Counted from the stretch's first letter, positions 1 through 8,191 are shown. The stretch is DNA of 20,489 nucleotides from Chlamydiota bacterium (GCA_011065065.1 JAAKFL010000013.1:1-20489), one strand, 5' to 3'. Notes: generated by a model not told the origin, from the letters alone. Numbers and translations: made by a program.

Positions 1-7
1 TTTTTAA

Positions 8-808
8 TTAATTTACGTTTTCAGCATTTGACTCGACCAACAGCATCCAGTAGGCGCTCATTTCATTATTGAGGAATCCTGTTGGAGCGTTGATGTTAAA
101 GTTTTCATCGGGCCAAATTTTGGTATCGATGAAGGCGAGTTGACCTGATTTAGTAAAACTTTGATTTGGGGGACCAATGTCGCAAAGGCGAGCATCTCTG
201 ATGATGAGGAAATAACTATTCAATAGATTTTCATCGGGGAGTTCTCTCCAGAGGTAAACGCAATTTGGTGATTCGATGATATCAATATCTTCGGCAACGA
301 GAAGATAGAACTTTTTAATCATGGTATGATTCTGAAAGGGTTCGAATTCTGTGGGAATAGGGTAGAGCCATTTCTTGGGGGTGATGAAGTTGTCGATCTG
401 ATAGAAGTCAATCAGTTCTGTGATTTGGTTTCGTTTGCGGATTCTCCCTGTAAATTCAATGTATTCATCTTGCTTGCGGCAGGTGTCTTCATATTTATTC
501 CAGGAATGTCCGGAATAATCACAAACGATTTTGTATACATAACCGGGTGTGTCAACATGGCGTGCAAAGACTATTCCTCTTTTTCTCAATTGAGTGTCGT
601 AAAAACCAGCCTGTTTCATCGAATTGACGTCAGTAGTGATTCGTGAAGATCCAAAGATCATATCGAGGATGGGTTTGATGGGGTGGTCTTCGGGCATGAG
701 GTAGGGGGCGACTTGTTCTTGGGCTTCAATGGGGGGTTCAGAGAGCCAGGCTTCGATTGTGTAAGGTGTGCAAAGAAAAAGAAGAAGAGAAATTATCCAT
801 TTAGACAT
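8..808 (-). CDS. Hypothetical exported protein
   Basis: I do not recognise this 266-residue protein. The N-terminus has a clear Sec-type signal peptide: a Lys at position 3, a hydrophobic stretch over residues 4-15, and a plausible cleavage after Ala20 (TIEA|WLSE). The remainder shows no further membrane segment and is rich in aromatic residues and Pro. It has four cysteines after the signal, near residues 94, 108, 182 and 208, which could form two disulfides in the periplasm or at the surface. It is transcribed away from the porin-like gene across a 68-bp gap, so the two may share a control region. The stop lies at 8-10, so the gene is complete. A secreted or periplasmic protein of lineage-restricted distribution is my best guess; no function is proposed. 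Confidence 0.75.
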   Translation of the reverse strand: MSKWIISLLLFLCTPYTIEAWLSEPPIEAQEQVAPYLMPEDHPIKPILDMIFGSSRITTDVNSMKQAGFYDTQLRKRGIVFARHVDTPGYVYKIVCDYSGHSWNKYEDTCRKQDEYIEFTGRIRKRNQITELIDFYQIDNFITPKKWLYPIPTEFEPFQNHTMIKKFYLLVAEDIDIIESPNCVYLWRELPDENLLNSYFLIIRDARLCDIGPPNQSFTKSGQLAFIDTKIWPDENFNINAPTGFLNNEMSAYWMLLVESNAENVN

Positions 809-876
809 CAGAAACCTGCTGCATTAAAGTGCTAAAAAAGGTAAGTTATACCCTCAACTATAATGGAGTATACAAT

Positions 877-1878
877 ATGCGAAAGTCAATTCAAGCTATT
901 TTTGCACTGTTCCTAATGTTTTCCAGTGATTCCGAAGCTTCATATGTTTATTATCCCTATTGTGAGAGTGGGTTCTTTTTTGACGCGGGGGTTGAAGGGA
1001 TCTATGTGGAAGAGCCTGACATCGGTTTTTATGGGTTGGTCACACCTGATGATACACCGGCTGTCATATACGATCCTAGTTGTCTGACTGCTCGTGTGAG
1101 TGGTTCGGTAGGGTATACATTTTTTCCGACAGGTATGTGTCGATGTTTTGGTGAAAATGTTCAGTTTTTTGTGACTTCTTCTTTTTTTACTTGTTCACAG
1201 AGAGGAAAAAAGGATCTCACTGATTTAGGACCGGTTCAACTTTTTGCGATCAATGGTGGTGGGGTTGGAAATGCTCTTGAAGTGTCTCAGGTAAATAACT
1301 TTCATTCGTGCCATTGGGAAAATCATACTGATGCCATGATTTCAGGGATCAGTGATCTTTGTTATGGGTTTTCTCTTCACACGGCTGTAGGTTTTGGTTT
1401 TATTTACCGATGTCAGCAGTTTAAAAGCAATTTGTTTAACGAATCTATATCATATAATAATGGGACCATAACTGAGAATCTGGATACCTATTACCGTGGG
1501 GTCAAAGTAGAATTTGGAATTTCAAAAAGATTTTGCGATTGTTGGCTTGTGACCATGGTTCCCACTTTCGGTATTTATGATGCCTGTACCAATTTATGTG
1601 CGCATCAAGATTGGGGACAGCTTGCGGATGGTATAAATGGGCTTGATCCTGTTTCCCAATCGGAGAAACTATCGCTTACTGCTTATCAGGGAGCATTTCG
1701 ATCATCATTTCTTAGGGATTGGTGTGGCTATTATGTAGGCGGACAGGTTTTTGTGGAGTATTTGAGTTATGTGCCTGGATTGTTTAATCCGCGTGAAGAT
1801 GACGATGGACCAACGAGGATTGTGGAGAAAAATTCTTTCCGATATGGCGGCGGATTCGTCATCGGCAAAATCTTTTAG
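877..1878 (+). CDS. Cysteine-rich outer-membrane beta-barrel (porin-like) protein
   Basis: This is probably an outer-membrane channel or surface protein. The open frame reaches back to a GTG at 829, but the ATG at 877 has a GGAG Shine-Dalgarno 9 bases upstream and begins a textbook signal peptide (Arg-Lys, then hydrophobic residues, cleavage near Ala21), giving 333 residues. The mature part has alternating short strands with many Gly, Tyr and Phe. It ends in Phe (GGFVIGKIF), the usual C-terminal signature of beta-barrel proteins recognised by BamA. About 13 cysteines are spread through it, including MCRC, FCDC and ACTNLC. That suits the disulfide-cross-linked chlamydial envelope. The layout resembles the Lpg1974/MOMP-like porin families known from Legionella and environmental Chlamydiae, but I cannot confirm the family by eye. 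It converges on ptr across a large palindromic region. Confidence 0.7.
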   Translation: MRKSIQAIFALFLMFSSDSEASYVYYPYCESGFFFDAGVEGIYVEEPDIGFYGLVTPDDTPAVIYDPSCLTARVSGSVGYTFFPTGMCRCFGENVQFFVTSSFFTCSQRGKKDLTDLGPVQLFAINGGGVGNALEVSQVNNFHSCHWENHTDAMISGISDLCYGFSLHTAVGFGFIYRCQQFKSNLFNESISYNNGTITENLDTYYRGVKVEFGISKRFCDCWLVTMVPTFGIYDACTNLCAHQDWGQLADGINGLDPVSQSEKLSLTAYQGAFRSSFLRDWCGYYVGGQVFVEYLSYVPGLFNPREDDDGPTRIVEKNSFRYGGGFVIGKIF

Positions 1879-1882
1879 TGGA

Positions 1883-2205
1883 TTTTAGCCGCAGATGAAC
1901 ACAGATGGCCGCAGATGAAATTTTAACGCAAAGAAGCAAAGACGCTAAGACGCAAAGAATAGTCAACTAACTTGGACCAACGGTCCATGCACTCTTTAGA
2001 CGCAGATGGCGCTGATTGACGCAGATTGTTAACCTCTCAAGGTTAACAATCTGCGTCAATCAGCGCCATCTGCGTCTAAAGGTTCGAGATCACTTCGTGA
2101 TCATATACACGTCAGCATCAATCTTTGCGTCTTAGCGTCTTTGCTTCTTTGCGTTAAAATTATCTAAGGGAATCTGCGAAAATCAGCGTTCATCAGCGGC
2201 TAAAA
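1883..2205. repeat. Triple nested palindrome at convergent gene ends
   Basis: This fills the 339-bp gap between the convergent porin-like and ptr genes. Three sets of arms nest symmetrically. The inner arms, 1995-2034 and 2041-2080, are perfect over 40 bp with a 6-base loop and use units like GACGCAGAT. The middle arms, 1919-1958 and 2122-2161, are perfect over 40 bp and use units like ACGCAAAGA. The outer arms, about 1883-1906 and 2181-2205, are imperfect and use units like CGCAGATGAAC. Two small hairpins sit between the middle and inner arms: 1973-1978 with 1982-1987, and 2088-2093 with 2097-2102. No ORF of note is present. Either transcript would end in a very stable stem, so a bidirectional terminator role is likely. 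Confidence 0.9.
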
Positions 2206-2217
2206 CCCCTGCTCCAT

Positions 2218-5055
2218 CTAATACTTGACTTGAGTGCGTAGCCATTTGACGTTTTCGGCTGGCGAGTATTCTAAAACGTCCTGAGCCAGTTGTCCTTCAA
2301 TGAGTATGGCGAGTCGTCTTTTATTGCCTTTTCCTAAAAAGTTCGCGACGTAAGAGCGGAACTCGTCAAAAGTTAACTCTTTTGCAGCCTTTGCCCTTTT
2401 TTCATTCCATTCAAAATCACCGTCTCTGTCAAATGCCATTTCCGCCAATTCCGTTCCTCGTTTTTTCAGGCTCTCTGGCTGCGTTTTGAGTTCGTTGATA
2501 AGGGCTTGTTTAATGGTCTCAAATTGTTCTTCAGGAATATTTTTGAGAAAATTTTCGATAAAGAGCTCGATTCGCGCGAGAAGATCGCGCGGAGGATATG
2601 AATAGGATTGAAGTAGGAAAAGAGAGAAGAATTTTTCTTTCACTTCCTCGTGGAGATTGGCAATGAGATAGGCGGTTTGCTGTTTGGTCCTCAATTCTTC
2701 AAAAAAGGGGCCCGAGGTCATTTTCCAGAGAATATCCTGGGCCGCGTAGTTTTCAAATGAAAAGTTGGGATCTTCAATGGCAACAATGACGGCACTCCCT
2801 TTGACACTAGAGGGTTGCTTAAGGAAAAAGGGGCCTTGGTTATCGGGAAAGATGCCGACTGTCTTCTGGGGTTGTTGTGAGGGAGGGTAGGGCTGTCCAC
2901 TGACAACTTTAAGCTCGCCCCAGAGTAATTCGGCTTGATGGTGGTTGAGATTTCCAAAGAACATGGCTTCAATATAGGTTTTGTCAAAAAGGTGCGCGAC
3001 GAAATTTTGAAACTCTTGGAACGTGACCTTTTTAGCGACTGCCTCTTTTTCTCTTTCCGTCGAATATCTTTCGTAGATCACTTTTTTGAAAACGTCGATT
3101 CCTTGGATATACGGCGCCTCCTGCTCGATATTGTGGTATTTGTTTTTCACAGACTCGCGGTATGTTTCGAATACCTCTTCGTCAACATCCAACTGAGTGA
3201 GCTGATTGAGAATTTCTTTCAAGAAAAGCGCGGCGTTGTCGCTATACCCATTCACCGTGATTTTTAGTCCGTGGTCTTCTTGCTTGATCTCGTATTCAAG
3301 TTCAGCGACTCTTGCGAGGTAGGTGAAAGGGGTAAGCTGTTGCTTGATGATCTTAAGAAATATATCGGTTAGGACCACTGCTTGAGGGCGACCTACGTTG
3401 ATGCTCGGAGTTTGTATCTGAATCGTCCAGCTGATTTTGGGGACATGGTAGTCGCTGTCCGGAGCAAAATAGACTTTTCCATATTCGTTGTCGATGATGA
3501 GTTTTGACTCTTTTTCATGGTTCTTATAAACTTTGAGATCGGTCGGAATGAGAAGGTTGGGAGCAGGAATGTCAATCTGAGGGTGAGGGTCCACGGCATT
3601 CCATTTCTGGAGAACATTTTTGGGTATTTCGCGAATGGCGTATTCAGTTTTCATCCATTTTTCTTTGCGATCAGGAGTTACGCCAGTGAGTCTTGATGGC
3701 GCCATCAGATCGAGGATCATGGTGTCGGGAGTTAAGGCATTCAGGAGCTCCCGTATTAATTTAGGCTCATACTGTTGTAAGATCGTGGTGACTTCCGGAT
3801 AGGTGGCGAGGGGTTCATATCGCAGATTTCGGGAATGCTTTTTGACTTCTTCGAACGGAGATTTTCTCAATGGATATTGATATTTGATGGTGCCGACTCT
3901 TTGAACTTCTTTAAATAAATATTCGGGGATTCCCACCTGCTTTAATCTTGCGATGGCCTGAAAAACTCGTGTCACCACGTCGTAAGGATTTTTTGCCCCT
4001 TTAGCCGTTAGTTCAATCTTGATGATAAAAGCCAGGTTGTCATCTCCCCATCGAGTGGTGCCGCAACCGAGTTCTAATGCAGTGCCATCTCTTTGGAGTT
4101 GCGCTAATAGACTCTCTTTCCCTTCATGCCCCAGAATATGGCAAACGAGCTCATCGGGACGAGATTCAGTCGCTTCGGCAAACTTTTTCGGGAGCTCCCA
4201 CACCATCATTATGGAAGTCTGATTTTTCACAGGTTCCACATACAGTATTTTACCATGAAGCGTCGGAGAAAAAATCGAGAAAGGATATGCGTGCTTTCCC
4301 AGTTTTATATTCGGAATCGACGAAAAATTCACATTGGCCAATTTAACTAACTCATCAATCCCAAGTGGAGAATACAAAATCAACTTCATTTTATTGGCGC
4401 TGTAGTTCTTCTCATACCACTTTCGTAAGTCATCTGTGGTTGCCTTTCTAAGGGACTGTTGATTTCCAAAATTGAATTTACTGAATGGGTGTTTGGGATT
4501 GCCATGTTCCTTGTAAATGAGAACTCTTCGGGAATCATCCTTTTGACTATGACCGGAAAATTCTTGTTCCACAGCTTGGATTTCACGGGAGATACCTGAA
4601 GGATTTAAACTGGGCTCAATAAAAAATTGTGAGAATCGATCTAAGGCTTCGGGAAAACCATCCGAATTGATTTCAAAGAGGTAGGTGGTGTACTGGTCTT
4701 CGGTAAACGCATTGCTCATGCCTCCATGCTGTTTGATAAAACGGGAAAAGCTCGCTTCGTCCGGATATTTTTTCGTTCCCATAAACAGCATATGTTCCAA
4801 AAAATGGGCCAATCCGGGATGTTCGAGAGGATCTTCCCAGCTTCCTGCATTGACAGAAAGAACCACCGCCGATTTTTCAGCATTGGGATCCGAAATCAGA
4901 TAGGCTTCAATGTCATTGTCTAACTTGATTTTTTTGGTTTCACTTTTTTGAAAAGAGGGAGCCAACACGGGGATTGTGGTGCGATCTTCGATGACTTCCA
5001 ATGAACAAATTTGATGAGTGGTAAAAAGGAAAATTAGATATAAAATTTTTTTCAC
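2218..5055 (-). CDS. ptr: Exported M16 (insulinase/pitrilysin) zinc protease
   Basis: This is a zinc metallopeptidase of the M16A pitrilysin/insulinase family, likely degrading peptides in the periplasm. The inverted zinc motif HFLEH begins 84 residues from the proposed start, inside the family block GLAHFLEHMLFMGT. The third ligand Glu lies 77 residues after the second His, in AVEQEF, the same spacing as in E. coli pitrilysin. The length of 945 residues fits a full four-domain M16A enzyme. The frame extends to an ATG at 5106, but I prefer the GTG at 5055. It has AAGGGG five bases upstream, opens directly into a signal peptide (KKILYLIFLFTTHQICS), and lies just downstream of a promoter whose -35 box covers the ATG at 5106. 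It matches Chlamydia CT806 in family, size and position beside plsB. Confidence 0.93.
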   Translation of the reverse strand: MKKILYLIFLFTTHQICSLEVIEDRTTIPVLAPSFQKSETKKIKLDNDIEAYLISDPNAEKSAVVLSVNAGSWEDPLEHPGLAHFLEHMLFMGTKKYPDEASFSRFIKQHGGMSNAFTEDQYTTYLFEINSDGFPEALDRFSQFFIEPSLNPSGISREIQAVEQEFSGHSQKDDSRRVLIYKEHGNPKHPFSKFNFGNQQSLRKATTDDLRKWYEKNYSANKMKLILYSPLGIDELVKLANVNFSSIPNIKLGKHAYPFSIFSPTLHGKILYVEPVKNQTSIMMVWELPKKFAEATESRPDELVCHILGHEGKESLLAQLQRDGTALELGCGTTRWGDDNLAFIIKIELTAKGAKNPYDVVTRVFQAIARLKQVGIPEYLFKEVQRVGTIKYQYPLRKSPFEEVKKHSRNLRYEPLATYPEVTTILQQYEPKLIRELLNALTPDTMILDLMAPSRLTGVTPDRKEKWMKTEYAIREIPKNVLQKWNAVDPHPQIDIPAPNLLIPTDLKVYKNHEKESKLIIDNEYGKVYFAPDSDYHVPKISWTIQIQTPSINVGRPQAVVLTDIFLKIIKQQLTPFTYLARVAELEYEIKQEDHGLKITVNGYSDNAALFLKEILNQLTQLDVDEEVFETYRESVKNKYHNIEQEAPYIQGIDVFKKVIYERYSTEREKEAVAKKVTFQEFQNFVAHLFDKTYIEAMFFGNLNHHQAELLWGELKVVSGQPYPPSQQPQKTVGIFPDNQGPFFLKQPSSVKGSAVIVAIEDPNFSFENYAAQDILWKMTSGPFFEELRTKQQTAYLIANLHEEVKEKFFSLFLLQSYSYPPRDLLARIELFIENFLKNIPEEQFETIKQALINELKTQPESLKKRGTELAEMAFDRDGDFEWNEKRAKAAKELTFDEFRSYVANFLGKGNKRRLAILIEGQLAQDVLEYSPAENVKWLRTQVKY

Positions 5056-5077
5056 ACAAACCCCTTGTTTAGTGTGA

Positions 5078-5106
5078 TATATATCTACATAAATCCTTAA
5101 TTTCAA
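5078..5106 (-). promoter_or_regulatory. Predicted sigma70/66-type promoter of ptr
   Basis: On the minus strand TTGAAA (5106-5101) is followed after 17 bases by TATATA (5083-5078). The predicted transcript would start near 5071 and reach the Shine-Dalgarno and the GTG start at 5055. This suggests that ptr is transcribed independently of plsB. Confidence 0.5.
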
Positions 5107-5158
5107 TAAAATACACGAATTCTTTTGTTCTAAGATTCTTATTTGAAATATTTCATAA

Positions 5159-5310
5159 AAATTTAACCGCGAAGATCGCGAAGACCGCGAAGATGCGCGA
5201 AGAAAGGTATAATACGTGGTGATACTTTATTATAATTTCTTTACTAGGAATGTTTTGAGAAAGATTGATCGGAATTAATCCATTTCTTCGCGCATCTTCG
5301 CGGTTAAATT
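5159..5310. repeat. CGCGAAGA-unit array and inverted repeat between plsB and ptr
   Basis: The left side (5160-5205) holds four degenerate tandem units of about 9-11 bp with core CGCGAAGA. The right side (5283-5310) holds a shortened inverted copy. The right arm can pair perfectly over 21 bp with 5185-5205, or over 17 bp with the outer end at 5160-5176. The loop of about 77 bases is AT-rich. On the minus strand the structure follows the plsB stop and ends in TTAAATTTTTATG, so it may terminate the rng-plsB transcript ahead of the ptr promoter. Confidence 0.8.
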
Positions 5311-5326
5311 TATAAATCCGTCGATT

Positions 5327-6322
5327 TTATTGAGGAAACTCTCGATACAACCCCTTCACCAAATTCCAAATGTAATCGGCTCGATTCTGCCGCCTGACTT
5401 TACGATCGGATTCTTCACTCCCCGGAAATACCTCCATATCAATTTCACTGCCAAATGAGATATAAACCGGAGCCTTCTGCGCTAAGCGATCTTCTCCCAA
5501 CTCGACATCCACTACATCCGGAGGAGGTAAAATATCATATGTCCCCAACGCCAACGGATGAAAGTGAGTAGGGCGATCAGCTTTCTGAGACATCAACCAG
5601 AGCATTTCGATACTTTGAGGATGAAACGGAGCCACTTCCACCGTCCCATTGTCACCAGGACGATCGCGACCGCCACTAGGAGCAACGTAAATGCATTTGC
5701 CTCCTTCGCTCAATAACTGGCTCATCTCTCTCATAGTCCGCTGATTGTGCTTTAACTTTTCTTCCTTGAGCTCAGGTGGATTTTCCATATGTTTTTTGGA
5801 ATAAATACAAATCAGATTGCAACCAAGACTTGAAGGGACCGCCATTGGATCGGTCACAACGCGATCTCCGGCAATGAAAATCATCTCCTTTGCCAAACGA
5901 GGATGCTTTTCTCGTAACATGAGATTGAGAATTTGTGGGTCAGGCTCAGTCTGATGATTCGCCAAAAGAATGACATTCTCTTTACTCTCTAAAGCAGCGT
6001 CAATCTCATGTAAATGATTTTCTCCAAAGAGCTTTGACTTCTCAAAAATAATCAGCGGACGGATAAAGGCCACACTGAATTCCTCGTAATCAAACGGCTT
6101 TTTCACTTTCTCATGATAAGGTTCAAACACAAACGGTTCGATGAACTGTTTTTCTACAAGATCAAGATAATCTCTGAAAAGTTGCTCTGAAACTTGCCAC
6201 TCGTCATCATTTGTAAACGTGACTTTGCGAAAGTTGTCATAACATCTTTGCATGTAGAGCAAGAACTTTTCCGGAATAGTTCCCCTTTCTCGAATTGTGG
6301 TCATTTTTTGGTCAAATATCAT
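5327..6322 (-). CDS. plsB: Glycerol-3-phosphate acyltransferase (plastid/chlamydial type)
   Basis: This enzyme acylates sn-glycerol-3-phosphate at position 1, the first step of phospholipid synthesis. The acyltransferase motif NHQTEPD (HX4D, His123 and Asp128 from the chosen start) is followed by GDRVVTDP, by LICIYSKKHM, and by APSGGRDRPG in place of the usual glycerolipid acyltransferase FPEG block. As I recall plant chloroplast ATS1, these blocks match it closely, as known for chlamydial PlsB (CT807). It is far shorter (331 residues) than E. coli PlsB and has no membrane segment, consistent with the soluble plastid-type enzyme. The ATG at 6322 overlaps the rng stop as TGATG, implying translational coupling. 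A GTG at 6325 and an ATG at 6304 are alternatives. Chlamydial PlsX would normally support lipid synthesis but is absent from its expected site in this window. Confidence 0.95.
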   Translation of the reverse strand: MIFDQKMTTIRERGTIPEKFLLYMQRCYDNFRKVTFTNDDEWQVSEQLFRDYLDLVEKQFIEPFVFEPYHEKVKKPFDYEEFSVAFIRPLIIFEKSKLFGENHLHEIDAALESKENVILLANHQTEPDPQILNLMLREKHPRLAKEMIFIAGDRVVTDPMAVPSSLGCNLICIYSKKHMENPPELKEEKLKHNQRTMREMSQLLSEGGKCIYVAPSGGRDRPGDNGTVEVAPFHPQSIEMLWLMSQKADRPTHFHPLALGTYDILPPPDVVDVELGEDRLAQKAPVYISFGSEIDMEVFPGSEESDRKVRRQNRADYIWNLVKGLYREFPQ

Positions 6323-7857
6323 CACGCTTCTATCAGTTCGTTACTCGTTGTGGAAAGAAATTGAAATTCATTGATGTGTAATTCATCATTCACATCATAA
6401 TCCAATTTGGCGTTCAATTCGTCTGCTATTTTCGACAGAGCATTGAGGTCCGATTTTTTTAAATAGTCATATAATTGTGGATGAAGCACTAGTTTGAGTC
6501 CAAACTGTTGATGAACTTGGATCACCTTTTTGAGTGCTCGTTCGATTTCAATTGAGACACTTTCGTAAGATTTCACCAGTCCTCGTCCACTACAATACGG
6601 ACACTCGGTAAAGAGAAGTTGAGTCAAAGATCCGCGACTTCGTTGACGGGTCATTTCCACTAAACCAAAATCACTCATTCCCAAAATACGGCACTTTGCT
6701 GAATCATCTTTCATGCATTCTTTCAATTTCTCCAATACACGACGTTGACTTCTTCTCATACGCATATCGATAAAATCGATCACGATGAGCCCCCCAACAT
6801 TCCGTAATCTCAACTGACGGGCAATTTCCTCTGCCGCCTCAAGATTTATCCGTACTAAGGATTCTTCGACATCAGTCTCGGTTCCACTGCTGCGGCCCGA
6901 GTTCACATCCACTGTGTGCATCGCTTCCGTTCGCTCGAAAAAGATATAGCCACCGTTCGGCAACCAAATCTTCCGCCGTAAAGATTTCTCGATCTCCCGA
7001 TCCACATTAAATCGCTCGAACATCGGAACTTTGTCGCGATAATATTCAATTTTTAAATTGTGTTCACTGCTGTACCTCTGGTAAAGCTTTTTACAAATCT
7101 GGTGGGTTTGGTAATCATCGATTAATAACCGATCATAACGCTTATCCACTGCAGTCTCGACAGCCCGCTTAATGATATCTGATTCTTCGAACAGCAGGCA
7201 AGGTTTGCTGGAACTTTTAAACTTCTGCATGATCACTTGCCAATTGTTCAACAACTCGTGCGCTTCCTCAATTAACATCTCTTCACTTGCCAACTTACTA
7301 GCCGTCCGACAAATCAATCCCATATCTTGCGGCATTTCAAATGACCGGATCAACTTTTTCAATCGTTCACGGGTGGCGCGATCTTCAATCTTTCGGGAAA
7401 CTCCGCGATGGGTCGAATTAGGTAGAAGAACCAAATACCGTCCCGCAATTGAAATATTCGAAGTTAAACGGGCACCTTTGGTTCCCATCGGTTCTTTCAC
7501 CACCTGCACCAGCACCGTCTGATCCTTCTTCATCACCTCTTCAATATCAATATCCTTTTTCTCAGCATCGACCTTTTGGATGTCGTAATCCAGTTCAAAG
7601 TCCAGATCAAAAATTTGTTCAAACTTCTTGATGTTCTCGATGATATCTGTGATGTGGATAAACCCGTTTTCACCCTCATTAATGTCAATGAAAGCTGATT
7701 GGATATTGTGCAAAATGTTGGTCACCTTTCCCCGATAGATATTCCCCGTTAATTTACGCTTTTTTTTCCGTTCAACTGTTAAATCGAACAGGTTTCCGTT
7801 ACGGAGAATGGCTAGACGGATCTCTTTAGGCTCCACATTTAAAAGTAACTCTTTCAT
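6322..7857 (-). CDS. rng: Ribonuclease G/E family endoribonuclease
   Basis: This is a single-strand-specific endoribonuclease acting in rRNA maturation and mRNA decay. An S1 RNA-binding domain opens at about residues 38-72 (GNIYRGKVTNIL...SAFIDI...GFIHITDI) and resumes near 113, interrupted by an acidic insertion of roughly 30 residues. The catalytic DNase I-like region has Asp317 in TVDVNSGR and Asp361 in VIDFIDM, the counterparts of the metal-binding Asp303 and Asp346 of E. coli RNase E. The Zn-link cysteines are in CPYC (419-422). The 511-residue length and the lack of a long C-terminal scaffold fit RNase G rather than full RNase E. The start at 7857 has AGGA upstream. It is the first gene of the rng-plsB unit and matches Chlamydia CT808. 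Confidence 0.96.
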   Translation of the reverse strand: MKELLLNVEPKEIRLAILRNGNLFDLTVERKKKRKLTGNIYRGKVTNILHNIQSAFIDINEGENGFIHITDIIENIKKFEQIFDLDFELDYDIQKVDAEKKDIDIEEVMKKDQTVLVQVVKEPMGTKGARLTSNISIAGRYLVLLPNSTHRGVSRKIEDRATRERLKKLIRSFEMPQDMGLICRTASKLASEEMLIEEAHELLNNWQVIMQKFKSSSKPCLLFEESDIIKRAVETAVDKRYDRLLIDDYQTHQICKKLYQRYSSEHNLKIEYYRDKVPMFERFNVDREIEKSLRRKIWLPNGGYIFFERTEAMHTVDVNSGRSSGTETDVEESLVRINLEAAEEIARQLRLRNVGGLIVIDFIDMRMRRSQRRVLEKLKECMKDDSAKCRILGMSDFGLVEMTRQRSRGSLTQLLFTECPYCSGRGLVKSYESVSIEIERALKKVIQVHQQFGLKLVLHPQLYDYLKKSDLNALSKIADELNAKLDYDVNDELHINEFQFLSTTSNELIEA

Positions 7858-7881
7858 ATTTAAAATCCTGCGTCAGTCTTA

Positions 7882-7910
7882 ATTATAGGATTGATTGTAT
7901 CGAAAATTCA
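7882..7910 (-). promoter_or_regulatory. Predicted promoter of rng-plsB
   Basis: On the minus strand a perfect TATAAT (7887-7882) lies 25 bases upstream of the rng ATG. The element 17 bases further up, TGAATT (7910-7905), is a poor -35 match. The call rests mainly on the -10 box and its position. Confidence 0.45.
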
Positions 7911-7977
7911 TTAAAAATGCGAGATTTAAGCCGTGGATAGCTTGAATTATATAAATATATTTTTGAAACAACTCTGA

Positions 7978-8140
7978 TGAACCTATCTCAATAAATGCTT
8001 TTGACATAGGTATTTATGGATCTATTGACCAGTTTTGAGAAAATTTTGAGCTCAACTGGATTCAGTTGGGCGAAAAATTTTCTCGAAACTGGTCAAAAGA
8101 GGCGAAAAAGCTATCAAAATGATTTATTGAGATAGGTTCA
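7978..8140. repeat. MITE-like palindromic element, 163 bp
   Basis: Terminal inverted repeats of 19 bp (TGAACCTATCTCAATAAAT at 7978-7996, complement at 8122-8140) are perfect and continue imperfectly for about 10 more bases. A second inner stem pairs 8025-8047 with 8074-8096 with two mismatches. The centre holds CAACTG-GATT-CAGTTG. There is no coding capacity. It lies in the 334-bp divergent gap between rng and yceD, whose other notable content is the two promoters. I see no convincing target-site duplication, so it may be a decayed non-autonomous transposon or a large regulatory stem-loop. Confidence 0.65.
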
Positions 8141-8142
8141 AC

Positions 8143-8171
8143 TGGATTAAAATGGTCAAAATCTTTATAAT
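8143..8171 (+). promoter_or_regulatory. Predicted promoter of yceD-rpmF
   Basis: A perfect TATAAT (8166-8171) sits 20 bases before the yceD ATG, with a weak -35 TGGATT (8143-8148) at 17-base spacing. The -35 begins two bases outside the right end of the palindromic element at 7978-8140. Confidence 0.4.
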
Positions 8172-8191
8172 TAGACTCAATCGAGTTTTAA

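Noticed and set aside
336..348. GGGTTCGAATTC resembling a tRNA T-arm on the plus strand
   Set aside because: It is antisense to the exported-protein gene, and no flanking cloverleaf can be drawn.
859..864. TATAAT upstream of the porin-like gene as a -10 box
   Set aside because: It overlaps the Shine-Dalgarno GGAG of the same gene, and no -35 lies at a suitable distance.
2935..3267. 110-codon open frame on the plus strand
   Set aside because: It is antisense to ptr, has no ribosome binding site, and the minus frame is a clear M16 protease. Other antisense frames within ptr, rng, glyA and ybiT are rejected for the same reason.
5160..5205. Tandem CGCGAAGA units as a CRISPR array
   Set aside because: The units are 9-11 bp, contiguous, without spacers and with an inverted partner; no cas gene is nearby.
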